From: Megachile rotundata
Taxonomy: Eukaryota; Arthropoda; Insecta; Hymenoptera; Megachilidae
DNA: 64,000 bases
Direction: 5' to 3'
NCBI RefSeq assembly: GCF_050947335.1
Contig: NW_027473363.1
Location: forward strand, 312,501-376,500
Position 1 is the first letter of the stretch; each line of letters begins with the position of its first letter. Both the position numbers and the translations under genes were made by a program. Shown here in pieces: positions 1-15,205 of the stretch. Below the pieces are notes generated by a model. That model saw only the letters and a list, made by a program, of their open reading frames with translations, ran no database searches and was not told the DNA's origin.

Positions 1-50
1 TCACACAATCACACAATCACAAAATCATACAATCACACAATCACACAATC

Positions 51-380
51 ACACGATAACACGATCACACGATCACACGATCACACGATCACACGATCAC
101 ACGATCACACGATCACAATCACGCAGTCACACAATAACTGTCACACAATCACGGTCACATAATCACGGTCACATAATCACGGTCACACAATCACGGTCAC
201 ACAATCACGGTCACACAATCACGATCACACAATCACGATGACACAATCACGGTCACACAATCACGGTCACTCAATCACGGTCACACAATCACGGTCATAC
301 AATTACACAGTCACACAATCACACGGTCACACAATCACACAGTCACACAATCACACGATCACACGATCACACGATCACAC
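51..380 (+). repeat. Marker cassette C1 (type S1)
   Basis: It opens with eight ACACGATC-type octamers, the first mutated to ACACGATA, then TAACTGTC at about 137. Five GGTC 14-mers follow (two with CATAATC), then GATC 14-mers ending in GATGAC at 236-242, further GGTC 14-mers and the CATACAATTAC tag at about 296. It ends with three more ACACGATC units. The GATA start, five GGTC units and a downstream ACAACCAC define subtype S1, shared with C3, C5 and C6. Confidence 0.9.
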
Positions 381-536
381 AATCACACAACCACACAATC
401 ACTCAATCACACAATCACATACTCACACAATCACACAATCACCCAACCACACAATCACACAATCCCACAGTCGCACAATCACACAATCACACAATCACAC
501 AATCACACAATCACACAATCACACAATCACACAATC

Positions 537-640
537 ACACAATCACAATCACACAATCACAATCACACAATCACAATCACACAATCACAATCACACAATC
601 ACAATCACACAATCACAATCACACAATCACAATCACACAA
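537..640 (+). repeat. 14 bp AA-type run
   Basis: About seven uninterrupted copies of the 14-mer made of one octamer plus one ACAATC hexamer. The same run recurs at the same place after C3, C5, C6, C8 and C10, so it belongs to the S-type head. Confidence 0.85.
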
Positions 641-3600
641 TCACACAATCACACAATCAAACAATCACACAATCACGGTCACACAATCAAACATTCACAC
701 AATCACACAATCACGATCACACAATCACGATCACACAATCACGATCACACAATCACGATCACACAATCACGGTCACACAATCAAACAATCACACAATCAC
801 ACAATCACACAGTCACACAATCACACAATCACACAATCACACAATCACACAATCACACACTCATACAATCACACAATCACATTCACACAATCACACAATC
901 ACACACTCACACAATCACACAATCACATTCACACAATCACACAATCACACAATTTCACAATCACACAATCACACAATCACACAATCACACAATCACACAA
1001 TCACAATCACACAATCACACAATCAAACAATCACACAATCACACAATCACACAAGCACACAATCACTCAATCACACAATCACACACTCACACAATCACAC
1101 AATCACACAATCACACAATCTCACAATCACACAAACACATAATCACACAATAACACAATCACAATCACAAAATCACAATCACACAATCACAATCACACAA
1201 TCACAATCACGCAATCACAATCACACAATCACAATCACACAATCACAATCACACAATCACAATCACACAATCACACAATCACACAATCACACAATCAAAC
1301 AATCACACAATCACACAATCACGGTCACACAATCAAACATTCACACAATCACACAATCACACAATCACGATCACACAATCACGATCACACAATCACGATA
1401 CAACAATCACGATCACACAATCACGATCACACAATCACACAATCACAATCACAAAATCTTACACAATCACACAATCACACAATCACACAGTCACACAATC
1501 ACACAATCACAATCACGCAATCACACAATCCCGATCACACATTCACGATCACACAATCACGATCACACAATCACGGTCACACAATCACGGTCACATAACC
1601 ACACAACAACACAATCACATTCACACAATCACACAATCACACAATCTCACAATCACACAAACACATAATCACACAATAACACAATCACAATCACAAAATC
1701 ACAATCACACAATCACAATCACACAATCACAATCACACAATCACAATCACACAATCACACAATCACACAATCACACAATCACACAATCAAACAATCAAAC
1801 AATCACACAATCACGGTCACACAATCAAACATTCACACAATCACACAATCACACAATCACGATCACACAATCACGATCACACAATCACGTTCACACAATC
1901 ACGATCACGCAATCACGATCACACAATCACTGTCACACACTCACGGTCACACAATCACGGTCACACAACCACACAATCACACAATCACACAATCACACAA
2001 TCATACAATCACACAATCACAAAATCACACAAGCACACTATCACTCAATCACACAATCACACACTCACACAGTCACACAATCACCCAACCACACAATCAC
2101 ACAATCCCACAATCGCACAATCACACAATCACACAATCACACAATCACACAATCACACAATCACGCAGTCACAATCACACAATCACAATCACACAATCAC
2201 ACAATCACACAATCACACAATCACAAAATCACACAATCACACAATCACACAATCACACAATCACACAATCACTCAATCACTCAATCACACAATCACTCAA
2301 TCACACAATCACACAATCACTATCACACAATCACAATTACACAATGACACAATCACACACTCACACAATCACACAATCACACAATCACACAATCACACAA
2401 TCACACAATCACAATCACACAATCACAATCACACAATCACACAATCACACAATCAAACAATCACACAATCACACAATCACACAAACACACAATCTCACAA
2501 TCACACAATCACAATCACACAATCACACAATCACACTATCAAACAATCACACAAACACATAATCACACAATAACACAATCACAATCACAAAATCACAATC
2601 ACACAATCACAATCACACAATCACAATCACACAATCCCAATCACACAATCACAAACACACAATCACAATCACACAATTACACAATCACACAATCAAACAA
2701 TCACACAATCACACAATCACAATCACACAATCACAATCACACAATCACACAATCACGCAATCAAACAATCACACAATCACACAATCACACAAACACACAA
2801 TCTCACAATCACACAATCGCAATCACACAATCACACGATCACACAATCAAACAATCACACAATCACACAATCACACAATCACACAATCACACAATCACAC
2901 AATCACACAATCACGATCACACAATCACGATCACACAATCACACAATCACACAATCACACAATCACACAATCACACACTCACACAATCACACAATCACAT
3001 TCACACAATCACACAATCACACAATCTCACAATCACACAATCACACAATCACACAATCACACAATCACAACCACACAACCACACAATCACACAAGCACAC
3101 AATCACTCAATCACACAATCACACAATCACACAATCACAATCACACAATCACAATCACACAATCACAATCACACAATCACAATCACACAATCACTCAATC
3201 ACACAATCAAACAATCACACAATCACACAATCACGGTCACACAATCAAACATTCACACAATCACACAATCACGATCACACAATCACGATCACACAATCAC
3301 GATCACACAATCACGGTCACACAATCAAACAATCACACAATCACACAATCACACAATCACACAATCACACAATCACACAATCACACACTCATACAATCAC
3401 ACAGTCACATTCACACAATCACACAATCACACAATCTCACAATCACACAATCACACAATCACACAATCACACAATCACAATCACACAATCACACAATCAA
3501 ACAATCACACAATCACACAATCACACAAGCACACAATCACTCAATCACACAATCACACACTCACACAATCACACAATCACATTCACACAATCACACAATC

Positions 3601-4555
3601 ACACAATCTCACAATCACACAAACACATAATCACACAATAACACAATCACAATCACAAAATCACAATCACACAATCACAATTACACAATCACAATCACAC
3701 AATCACAATCACACAATCACACAATCACACAATCACACAATCACACAATCAAACAATCAAACAATCACACAATCACGGTCACACAATCAAACATTCACAC
3801 AATCACACAAACACATAATCACACAATAACACAATCACAATCACAAAATCACAATCACACAATCACAATCACACAATCACAATCACACAATCACAATCAC
3901 ACAATCACAATTACACAATCACAATCACACAATCACACAATCACACAATCAAACAATCACACAATCACACTATCACGGTCACACAATCAAACATTCACAC
4001 AATCACACAATCACACAATCACGATCACACAATCACGATCACACAATCACGATACAACAATCACGATCACACAATCACGATCACACAATCACGGTCACAC
4101 AATCACACAATCACAATCACAAAATCTTACACAATCACACAATCACACAATCACTCAATCACACAATCACACAATCACAATTACACAATCACATAATCAC
4201 ACAATCACACAATCACACAATCACACAATCACACAATCACACAGTCACACAATCACACAACCACACAACCACACAATCACACAAGCACACAATCACACAA
4301 TCACACAATCACACAATCACACAATCACTCAATCACACAATCGCACAATCACAATCACACAATCACAATTACACAATCACACAATCACACAGTCACACAA
4401 TCACACAATCACAATCACGCAATCACACAATCCCGATCACACATTCACGATCACACAATCACGATCACACAATCACGGTCACACAATCACGGTCACACAA
4501 CCACACAACCACACAGTCACACAATCACGCAATCACACACTCACACAATCACACA

Positions 4556-4873
4556 ATGACACAATCACGCAATCACAGAATCACACAATCACTCAATCAC
4601 ACAATCACACAATCACAATCACACAATCACAATTACACAATTACACAATCACGCAATCACACAATCACACAATCACACATTCACACAATCACACAATCAC
4701 AATCACGCAATCACACAATCCCGATCACACAATCACGATCACACAATCACGATCACACAATCACGGTCACACAACCATACAATCACACAATCACACAATC
4801 ACACAATCACACAATCACACAATCACGCAAACTCACAATCACACAATCACACAATCTCACAATCACACAATGA
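4556..4873 (+). repeat. 318 bp conserved block, copy 1
   Basis: A block running from a GATGAC-like ATGACAC to the next ATGACAC, with AGAATC, two AATTACAC units, CACATTC, CCCGATC, a GATC/GGTC stretch and a CGCAAACTC near its end. Conceptual translations of the copies at 7932-8249 and 14888-15205 are identical to it. The copy at 37615-37932 differs at two codons. Such identity in a simple repeat points to recent block duplication, not to coding constraint. Confidence 0.8.
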
Positions 4874-6536
4874 CACAATCACACAATCACAGAATCACAC
4901 AATCACACAATCACACAATCACACAACCACACAATCACACAAGCACACAATCACTCAATCACACAATCACAATCACACAATCACACAATCACACAATCAA
5001 ACAATCACACAATCACACAATCACACAATCACACAATCTCACAATCACACAATCACACAATCACACAATCACACAATCACACAATCACACAATCACACAA
5101 TCACAATCACACAATCACAATCACACAATCACACAATCACGCAATCAAACAATCACACAATCACACAATCACACAATCACACAATCACACACTCTCACAA
5201 TCACACAATCACATTCACACAATCACACAATCACACAATCTCACAATCACACAATCACACAATCACACAATCACAACCACACAACCACACAATCACACAA
5301 GCACACAATCACTCAATCACACAATCACAATCACACAATCACACAATCACAATCACACAATCACAATCACGCAATCACACAATCACGATCACACAATCAC
5401 GATCACACAATCACGATCACACAATCACGATCACACAATCACGATCACACAATCACGGTCACACAATCACGGTCACACAACCACGCAATCACACAATCAC
5501 ACAATCACAAAATCACACAATCACACAATCACACAATCACACAACCACATAATCACAGAATCACGCAATCACACAATCACACAATCACACAATCACACAA
5601 TCACACAATCACACAATCACACAATCACGCAATCACACAAGCACACAATCACACAATCACACAATCACGCAATCAAACAATCACACAATCACACAATCAC
5701 ACAAACACACAATCTCACAATCACACAATCGCAATCACACAATCACACGATCACACAATCAAACAATCACACAATCACACAATCACACAATCACACAATC
5801 ACACAATCACACAATCACACAATCACGATCACACAATCACGATCACACAATCACACAATCACACAATCACACAATCACACAATCACACACTCACACAATC
5901 ACACAATCACATTCACACAATCACACAATCACACAATCTCACAATCACACAATCACACAATCACACAATCACAACCACACAACCACACAATCACACAAGC
6001 ACACAATCACTCAATCACACAATCACAATCACACAATCACACAATCACAATCACACAATCAGACAATCACAATCACGCAATCACACAATCACGATCACAC
6101 AATCACGATCACACAATCACGATCACACAATCACGATCACACAATCACGGTCACAAAATCACGGTCACACAACCACGCAATCACACAATCACACAATCAC
6201 AAAATCACACAATCACACAATCACACAATCACACCATCAGACAATCACACGATCACACGATCACACGATCACACGATCACAATCACGCAATCACAATCAC
6301 GCAGTCACACAATCACGATCACACAATCACACAATCACACAATCACACAATCACAATCACACAATCACAATCACACAATAACAATCACACAATCACACAA
6401 TCACACAACCACACAATTACACAAGCACGCAGTTACAATCGCACAATCACACAATCACACAATCACACAATCACACAATCACACAATCACACAATCACAC
6501 AATCACAAAATCATACAATCACACAATCACACAATC

Positions 6537-6870
6537 ACACGATCACACGATCACACGATCACACGATCACACGATCACACGATCACACGATCACAATCAC
6601 GCAGTCACACAATAACTGTCACACAATCACGGTCACATAATCACGGTCACATAATCACGGTCACACAATCACGGTCACACAATCACGGTCACACAATCAC
6701 GGTCACACAATCACGATCACACAATCACGATGACACAATCACGGTCACACAATCACGGTCACTCAATCACGGTCACACAATCACGGTCATACAATTACAC
6801 AGTCACACAATCACACGGTCACACAATCACACAGTCACACAATCACACGATCACACGATCACACGATCAC
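6537..6870 (+). repeat. Marker cassette C2 (type S2)
   Basis: Seven ACACGATC units without the GATA start, then TAACTGTC at about 6613 and six GGTC 14-mers (one more than S1). GATGAC lies at about 6728-6733. Downstream it continues with ACAAGCAC instead of the ACAACCAC of S1. C4 and C16 share the six-unit GGTC run. Confidence 0.9.
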
Positions 6871-6881
6871 ACAATCACACA

Positions 6882-7169
6882 AGCACACAATCACTCAATC
6901 ACACAATCACATACTCACACAATCACACAATCACCCAACCACACAATCACACAATCCCACAGTCGCACAATCACACAATCACACAATCACACAATCACAC
7001 AATCACACAATCACACAATCACACGAGCACACAATCACTAAATCACACAATCACATACTCACACAATCACACAATCACCCAACCACACAATCACACAATC
7101 CCACAGTCGCACAATCACACAATCACACAATCACACAATCACACTATCACACAATCACACAATCACACA
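6882..7169 (+). repeat. 144 bp tandem duplication of the S head
   Basis: The segment from AGCACAC through CATACTC, CCAACC and CCCACAGTCGC occurs at 6882 and again at 7026. The spacing is exactly 18 octamers. The second copy carries ACACGAGCAC and CACTAAATC changes. The same duplication is seen after C4 and C17 only. Confidence 0.85.
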
Positions 7170-7931
7170 ATCACACAATCACACAATCACAATCACACAA
7201 TCACAATCACACAATCACAATCACACAATCACAATCACACAATCACAATCACACAATCACACAATCACACAATCAAACAATCACACAATCACTCAATCAC
7301 ACAATCGCACAATCACAATCACACAATCACAATTACACAATCACACAATCACACAGTCACACAATCACACAATCACAATCACGCAATCACACAATCCCGA
7401 TCACACATTCACGATCACACAATCACGATACAACAATCACGATCACACAATCACGATCACACAATCACGGTCACACAATCACACAATCACAATCACAAAA
7501 TCTTACACAATCACACAATCACACAATCACTCAATCACACAATCACACAATCACAATTACACAATCACATAATCACACAATCACACAATCACACAATCAC
7601 ACAATCACACAATCACACAGTCACACAATCACACAACCACACAACCACACAATCACACAAGCACACAATCACACAATCACACAATCACACAATCACACAA
7701 TCACTCAATCACACAATCGCACAATCACAATCACACAATCACAATTACACAATCACACAATCACACAGTCACACAATCACACAATCACAATCACGCAATC
7801 ACACAATCCCGATCACACATTCACGATCACACAATCACGATCACACAATCACGGTCACACAATCACGGTCACACAACCACACAACCACACAGTCACACAA
7901 TCACGCAATCACACACTCACACAATCACACA

Positions 7932-8249
7932 ATGACACAATCACGCAATCACAGAATCACACAATCACTCAATCACACAATCACACAATCACAATCACAC
8001 AATCACAATTACACAATTACACAATCACGCAATCACACAATCACACAATCACACATTCACACAATCACACAATCACAATCACGCAATCACACAATCCCGA
8101 TCACACAATCACGATCACACAATCACGATCACACAATCACGGTCACACAACCATACAATCACACAATCACACAATCACACAATCACACAATCACACAATC
8201 ACGCAAACTCACAATCACACAATCACACAATCTCACAATCACACAATGA
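7932..8249 (+). repeat. 318 bp conserved block, copy 2
   Basis: Same order of variants as the block at 4556 (AGAATC, AATTACAC twice, CACATTC, CCCGATC, CGCAAACTC), with an identical conceptual translation. It lies inside the 1.5 kb stretch that matches B1 at an offset of 3376 bp. Confidence 0.8.
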
Positions 8250-9356
8250 CACAATCACACAATCACAGAATCACACAATCACACAATCACACAATCACAC
8301 AACCACACAATCACACAAGCACACAATCACTCAATCACACAATCACAGTCACACAATCACACAATCACACAATCAAACAATCACACAATCACACAATCAC
8401 ACAATCACACAATCTCACAATCACACAATCACACAATCACACAATCACACAATCACACAATCACACAATCACACAATCACAATCACACAATCACAATCAC
8501 ACAATCACACAATCACGCAATCAAACAATCACACAATCACACAATCACACAATCACACAATCACACACTCTCACAATCACACAATCACATTCACACAATC
8601 ACACAATCACACAATCTCACAATCACACAATCACACAATCACACAATCACAACCACACAACCACACAATCACACAAGCACACAATCACTCAATCACACAA
8701 TCACAATCACACAATCACACAATCACAATCACACAATCACAATCACGCAACCACACAATCACGATCACACAATCACGATCACACAATCACGATCACACAA
8801 TCACGATCACACAATCACGATCACACAATCACGGTCACACAATCACGGTCACACAACCACGCAATCACACAATCACACAATCACAAAATCACACAATCAC
8901 ACAATCACACAATCACACAACCACATAATCACAGAATCACATAATCACACAATCACACAATCACACAATCACACAATCACACAATCACACAATCACACAA
9001 TCACGCAATCACACAAGCACACAATCACACAATCACACAATCACACAATCACACAATCACACCATCAGACAATCACACGATCACACGATCACACGATCAC
9101 AATCACGCAATCACAATCACGCAGTCACACAATCACGATCACACAATCACACAATCACAAAATCACACAATCACAATCACACAATCACAATCACACAATA
9201 ACAATCACACAATCACACAATCACACAACCACACAATTACACAAGCACGCAGTTACAATCGCACAATCACACAATCACACAATCACACAATCACACAATC
9301 ACACAATCACACAATCACACAATCACAAAATCATACAATCACACAATCACACAATC

Positions 9357-9687
9357 ACACGATAACACGATCACACGATCACACGATCACACGATCACAC
9401 GATCACACGATCACACGATCACAATCACGCAGTCACACAATAACTGTCACACAATCACGGTCACATAATCACGGTCACATAATCACGGTCACACAATCAC
9501 GGTCACACAATCACGGTCACACAATCACGATCACACAATCACGATGACACAATCACGGTCACACAATCACGGTCACTCAATCACGGTCACACAATCACGG
9601 TCATACAATTACACAGTCACACAATCACACGGTCACACAATCACACAGTCACACAATCACACGATCACACGATCACACGATCACACA
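9357..9687 (+). repeat. Marker cassette C3 (type S1)
   Basis: Eight ACACGATC-type units beginning with ACACGATA, five GGTC 14-mers, GATGAC at about 9542. It matches C1 at an offset of 9306 bp, including the ACAACCAC that follows. Confidence 0.9.
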
Positions 9688-12600
9688 ATCACACAACCAC
9701 ACAATCACTCAATCACACAATCACATACTCACACAATCACACAATCACCCAACCACACAATCACACAATCCCACAGTCGCACAATCACACAATCACACAA
9801 TCACACAATCACACAATCACACAATCACACAATCACACAATCACACAATCACAATCACACAATCACAATCACACAATCACAATCACACAATCACAATCAC
9901 ACAATCACAATCACACAATCACAATCACACAATCACACAATCACACAATCAAACAATCACACAATCACGGTCACACAATCAAACATTCACACAATCACAC
10001 AATCACGATCACACAATCACGATCACACAATCACGATCACACAATCACGGTCACACAATCAAACAATCACACAATCACACAATCACACAGTCACACAATC
10101 ACCCAATCACACAATCACACAATCACACAATCACACACTCATACAATCACACAATCACATTCACACAATCACACAATCACACACTCACACAATCACACAA
10201 TCACATTCACACAATCACACAATCACACAATTTCACAATCACACAATCACACAATCACACAATCACACAATCACAATCACACAATCACACAATCAAACAA
10301 TCACACAATCACACAATCACACAAGCACACAATCACTCAATCACACAATCACACACTCACACAATCACACAATCACACAATCACACAATCTCACAATCAC
10401 ACAAACACATAATCACACAATAACACAATCACAATCACAAAATCACAATCACACAATCACAATCACACAATCACAATCACACAATCACAATCACACAATC
10501 ACAATCACACAATCACAATCACACAATCACAATCACACAATCACACAATCACACAATCACACAATCAAACAATCACACAATCACACAATCACGGTCACAC
10601 AATCAAACATTCACACAATCACACAATCACACAATCACGATCACACAATCACGATCACACAATCACGATACAACAATCACGATCACACAATCACGATCAC
10701 ACAATCACACAATCACAATCACAAAATCTTACACAATCACACAATCACACAATCACACAGTCACACAATCACACAATCACAATCACGCAATCACACAATC
10801 CCGATCACACATTCACGATCACACAATCACGATCACACAATCACGGTCACACAATCACGGTCACATAACCACACAACAACACAATCACATTCACACAATC
10901 ACACAATCACACAATCTCACAATCACACAAACACATAATCACACAATAACACAATCACAATCACAAAATCACAATCACACAATCACAATCACACAATCAC
11001 AATCACACAATCACAATCACACAATCACACAATCACACAATCACACAATCACACAATCAAACAATCAAACAATCACACAATCACGGTCACACAATCAAAC
11101 ATTCACACAATCACACAATCACACAATCACGATCACACAATCACGATCACACAATCACGATCACACAATCACGATCACGCAATCACGATCACACAATCAC
11201 TGTCACACACTCACGGTCACACAATCACGGTCACACAACCACACAATCACACAATCACACAATCACACAATCATACAATCACACAATCACAAAATCACAC
11301 AAGCACACTATCACTCAATCACACAATCACACACTCACACAGTCACACAATCACCCAACCACACAATCACACAATCCCACAATCGCACAATCACACAATC
11401 ACACAATCACACAATCACACAATCACACAATCACGCAGTCACAATCACACAATCACAATCACACAATCACACAATCACACAATCACACAATCACAAAATC
11501 ACACAATCACACAATCACACAATCACACAATCACACAATCACTCAATCACTCAATCACACAATCACTCAATCACACAATCACACAATCACTATCACACAA
11601 TCACAATTACACAATGACACAATCACACACTCACACAATCACACAATCACACAATCACACAATCACACAATCACACAATCACAATCACACAATCACAATC
11701 ACACAATCACACAATCACACAATCAAACAATCACACAATCACACAATCACACAAACACACAATCTCACAATCACACAATCACAATCACACAATCACACAA
11801 TCACACTATCAAACAATCACACAAACACATAATCACACAATAACACAATCACAATCACAAAATCACAATCACACAATCACAATCACACAATCACAATCAC
11901 ACAATCACAATCACACAATCCCAATCACACAATCACAAACACACAATCACAATCACACAATCACACAATCACACAATCAAACAATCACACAATCACACAA
12001 TCACAATCACACAATCACAATCACACAATCACACAATCACGCAATCAAACAATCACACAATCACACAATCACACAAACACACAATCTCACAATCACACAA
12101 TCGCAATCACACAATCACACGATCACACAATCAAACAATCACACAATCACACAATCACACAATCACACAATCACACAATCACACAATCACACAATCACGA
12201 TCACACAATCACGATCACACAATCACACAATCACACAATCACACAATCACACAATCACACAATCACACACTCACACAATCACACAATCACATTCACACAA
12301 TCACACAATCACACAATCTCACAATCACACAATCACACAATCACACAATCACAACCACACAACCACACAATCACACAAGCACACAATCACTCAATCACAC
12401 AATCACAATCACACAATCACACAATCACAATCACACAATCACACAATCACAATCACGCAATCACACAATCACGATCACACAATCACGATCACACAATCAC
12501 GATCACACAATCACGATCACACAATCACGGTCACAAAATCACGGTCACACAACCACGCAATCACACAATCACACAATCACAAAATCACACAATCACACAA

Positions 12601-12916
12601 TCACACAATCACACCATCAGACAATCACACGATCACACGATCACACGATCACACGATCACAATCACGCAATCACAATCACGCAGTCACACAATCACGATC
12701 ACACAATCACACAATCACACAATCACACAATCACAATCACACAATCACAATCACACAATAACAATCACACAATCACACAATCACACAACCACACAATTAC
12801 ACAAGCACGCAGTTACAATCGCACAATCACACAATCACACAATCACACAATCACACAATCACACAATCACACAATCACACAATCACAAAATCATACAATC
12901 ACACAATCACACAATC
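9688..12916 (+). repeat. Body B3 after C3 (3.2 kb)
   Basis: It follows B1 from its start to about 3110 (offset 9306 falling to 9270, then rising to about 9292 through unit-size indels). It then switches near 12,395 to B1 sequence equivalent to about 6010 onward, rejoining it at an offset of 6380 bp up to C4. The B1 interval between about 3110 and 6000 is absent. AATCTT lies at 10725 and CCATCAG at about 12613. Confidence 0.8.
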
Positions 12917-13261
12917 ACACGATCACACGATCACACGATCACACGATCACACGATCACACGATCACACGATCACAATCACGCAGTCACACAATAATTGTC
13001 ACACAATCACGGTCACATAATCACGGTCACATAATCACGGTCACACAATCACGGTCACACAATCACGGTCACACAATCACGGTCACACAATCACGATCAC
13101 ACAATCACGATGACACAATCTCGGTCACACAATCACGGTCACTCAACCACGGTCACACAATCACGGTCATACAATTACACAGTCACACAATCACACGGTC
13201 ACACAATCACACAGTCACACAATCACACGATCACACGATCACACGATCACACGATCACACA
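12917..13261 (+). repeat. Marker cassette C4 (type S2)
   Basis: Seven ACACGATC units, six GGTC 14-mers and GATGAC at about 13108. Private changes: TAATTGTC in place of TAACTGTC near 12993, ACAATCTCGGTC near 13117 and CTCAACCACGG near 13144. Four ACACGATC units close the cassette instead of three. Confidence 0.9.
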
Positions 13262-13269
13262 ATCACACA

Positions 13270-13573
13270 AGCACACAATCACTCAATCACACAATCACAT
13301 ACTCACACAATCACACAATCACCCAACCACACAATCACACAATCCCACAGTCGCACAATCACACAATCACACAATCACACAATCACACAATCACACAATC
13401 ACACAATCACACAATCACACAAGCACACAATCACTCAATCACACAATCACATACTCACACAATCACACAATCACCCAACCACACAATCACACAATCCCAC
13501 AGTCGCACAATCACACAATCACACAATCACACAATCACACAATCACACAATCACACAATCACACAATCACACA
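13270..13573 (+). repeat. 152 bp tandem duplication of the S head
   Basis: Two copies of the AGCAC-CATACTC-CCAACC-CCCACAGTCGC segment, 19 octamers apart. The matching duplication in B2 is spaced by 18 octamers, so one octamer was gained or lost after they shared an ancestor. Confidence 0.8.
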
Positions 13574-14887
13574 ATCACACAATCACACAATCACACAATC
13601 ACACAATCACACAATCACACAATCACACAATCACAATCACACAATCACAATCACACAATCACACAATCACACAATCACACACTCACACAATCACACAATC
13701 ACATTCACACAATCACACAATCACACAATCTCACAATCACACAATCACACAATCACACAATCACAACCACACAACCACACAATCACACAAGCACACAATC
13801 ACAATCACACAATCACACAATCAAACAATCACACAATCACACAATCACACAAGCACACAATCACTCAATCACACAATCACACACTCACACAATCACACAA
13901 TCACATTCACACAATCACACAATCACACAATCTCACAATCACACAAACACATAATCACACAATAACACAATCACAATCACAAAATCACAATCACACAATC
14001 ACAATTACACAATCACAATCACACAATCACAATCACACAATCACACAATCACACAATCACACAATCACACAATCACACAATCAAACAATCAAACAATCAC
14101 ACAATCACGGTCACACAATCAAACATTCACACAATCACACAAACACATAATCACACAATAACACAATCACAATCACAAAATCACAATCACACAATCACAA
14201 TCACACAATCACAATCACACAATCACAATCACACAATCACAATTACACAATCACAATCACACAATCACACAATCACACAATCAAACAATCACACAATCAC
14301 ACTATCACGGTCACACAATCAAACATTCACACAATCACACAATCACACAATCACGATCACACAATCACGATCACACAATCACGATACAACAATCACGATC
14401 ACACAATCACGATCACACAATCACGGTCACACAATCACACAATCACAATCACAAAATCTTACACAATCACACAATCACACAATCACTCAATCACACAATC
14501 ACACAATCACAATTACACAATCACATAATCACACAATCACACAATCACACAATCACACAATCACACAATCACACAGTCACACAATCACACAACCACACAA
14601 CCACACAATCACACAAGCACACAATCACACAATCACACAATCACACAATCACACAATCACTCAATCACACAATCGCACAATCACAATCACACAATCACAA
14701 TTACACAATCACACAATCACACAGTCACACAATCACACAATCACAATCACGCAATCACACAATCCCGATCACACATTCACGATCACACAATCACGATCAC
14801 ACAATCACGGTCACACAATCACGGTCACACAACCACACAACCACACAGTCACACAATCACGCAATCACACACTCACACAATCACACA

Positions 14888-15205
14888 ATGACACAATCAC
14901 GCAATCACAGAATCACACAATCACTCAATCACACAATCACACAATCACAATCACACAATCACAATTACACAATTACACAATCACGCAATCACACAATCAC
15001 ACAATCACACATTCACACAATCACACAATCACAATCACGCAATCACACAATCCCGATCACACAATCACGATCACACAATCACGATCACACAATCACGGTC
15101 ACACAACCATACAATCACACAATCACACAATCACACAATCACACAATCACACAATCACGCAAACTCACAATCACACAATCACACAATCTCACAATCACAC
15201 AATGA
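14888..15205 (+). repeat. 318 bp conserved block, copy 3
   Basis: Conceptual translation identical to the blocks at 4556 and 7932. Offset to copy 2 is 6956 bp, the same as the offset of the flanking cassettes C3 and C5, showing that the whole neighbourhood was duplicated as one piece. Confidence 0.8.

Larger units (their letters stand above)
381..6536 (+). repeat. Body B1 after C1 (6.2 kb, S type)
   Basis: It starts with the S-type head (CATACTC at about 419, CCAACC at about 453, CCCACAGTCGC at about 466). A 14 bp AA-type run covers about 537-640 and another about 1150-1275. Landmarks: GATACAAC at about 1397 and 4050, AATCTT at 1455 and 4123, CATAATC with CAATAAC at about 1135, 1657, 2549, 3626 and 3807. 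Positions 4556-4873 hold a 318 bp block found again at 7932, 14888 and, slightly changed, 37615. The end carries CCATCAG at about 6234 and the tract with AAGCACGCAGTTAC at about 6421. This is the fullest S body and the best reference for the shorter ones. Nothing gene-like was seen. Confidence 0.85.
6871..9356 (+). repeat. Body B2 after C2 (2.5 kb)
   Basis: The S head is present twice in tandem (AGCAC at 6882 and 7026, 144 bp apart). After a 14 bp run at about 7190-7260 the sequence jumps, near 7280, to material equivalent to the later part of B1. From about 7440 to 8940 it follows about 4065-5564 at a constant offset of 3376 bp, including AATCTT at 7499 and the 318 bp block at 7932. It then lacks roughly 550 bp of B1 before CCATCAG at 9062. 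It is therefore a shortened B1. Confidence 0.8.

Noticed and set aside
51..120. Replication origin with clustered GATC (Dam) sites or iterons
   Set aside because: GATC here arises from one A to G change in the octamer and recurs in all cassettes. No DnaA-box set, AT-rich melting region or rep gene accompanies it, and nothing else looks prokaryotic.
152..300. Nuclear-receptor half-sites (GGTCA every 14 bp)
   Set aside because: The core reads CGGTCA rather than AGGTCA or GGGTCA, and the 14 bp spacing is fixed by the satellite period. No nearby gene could be regulated.
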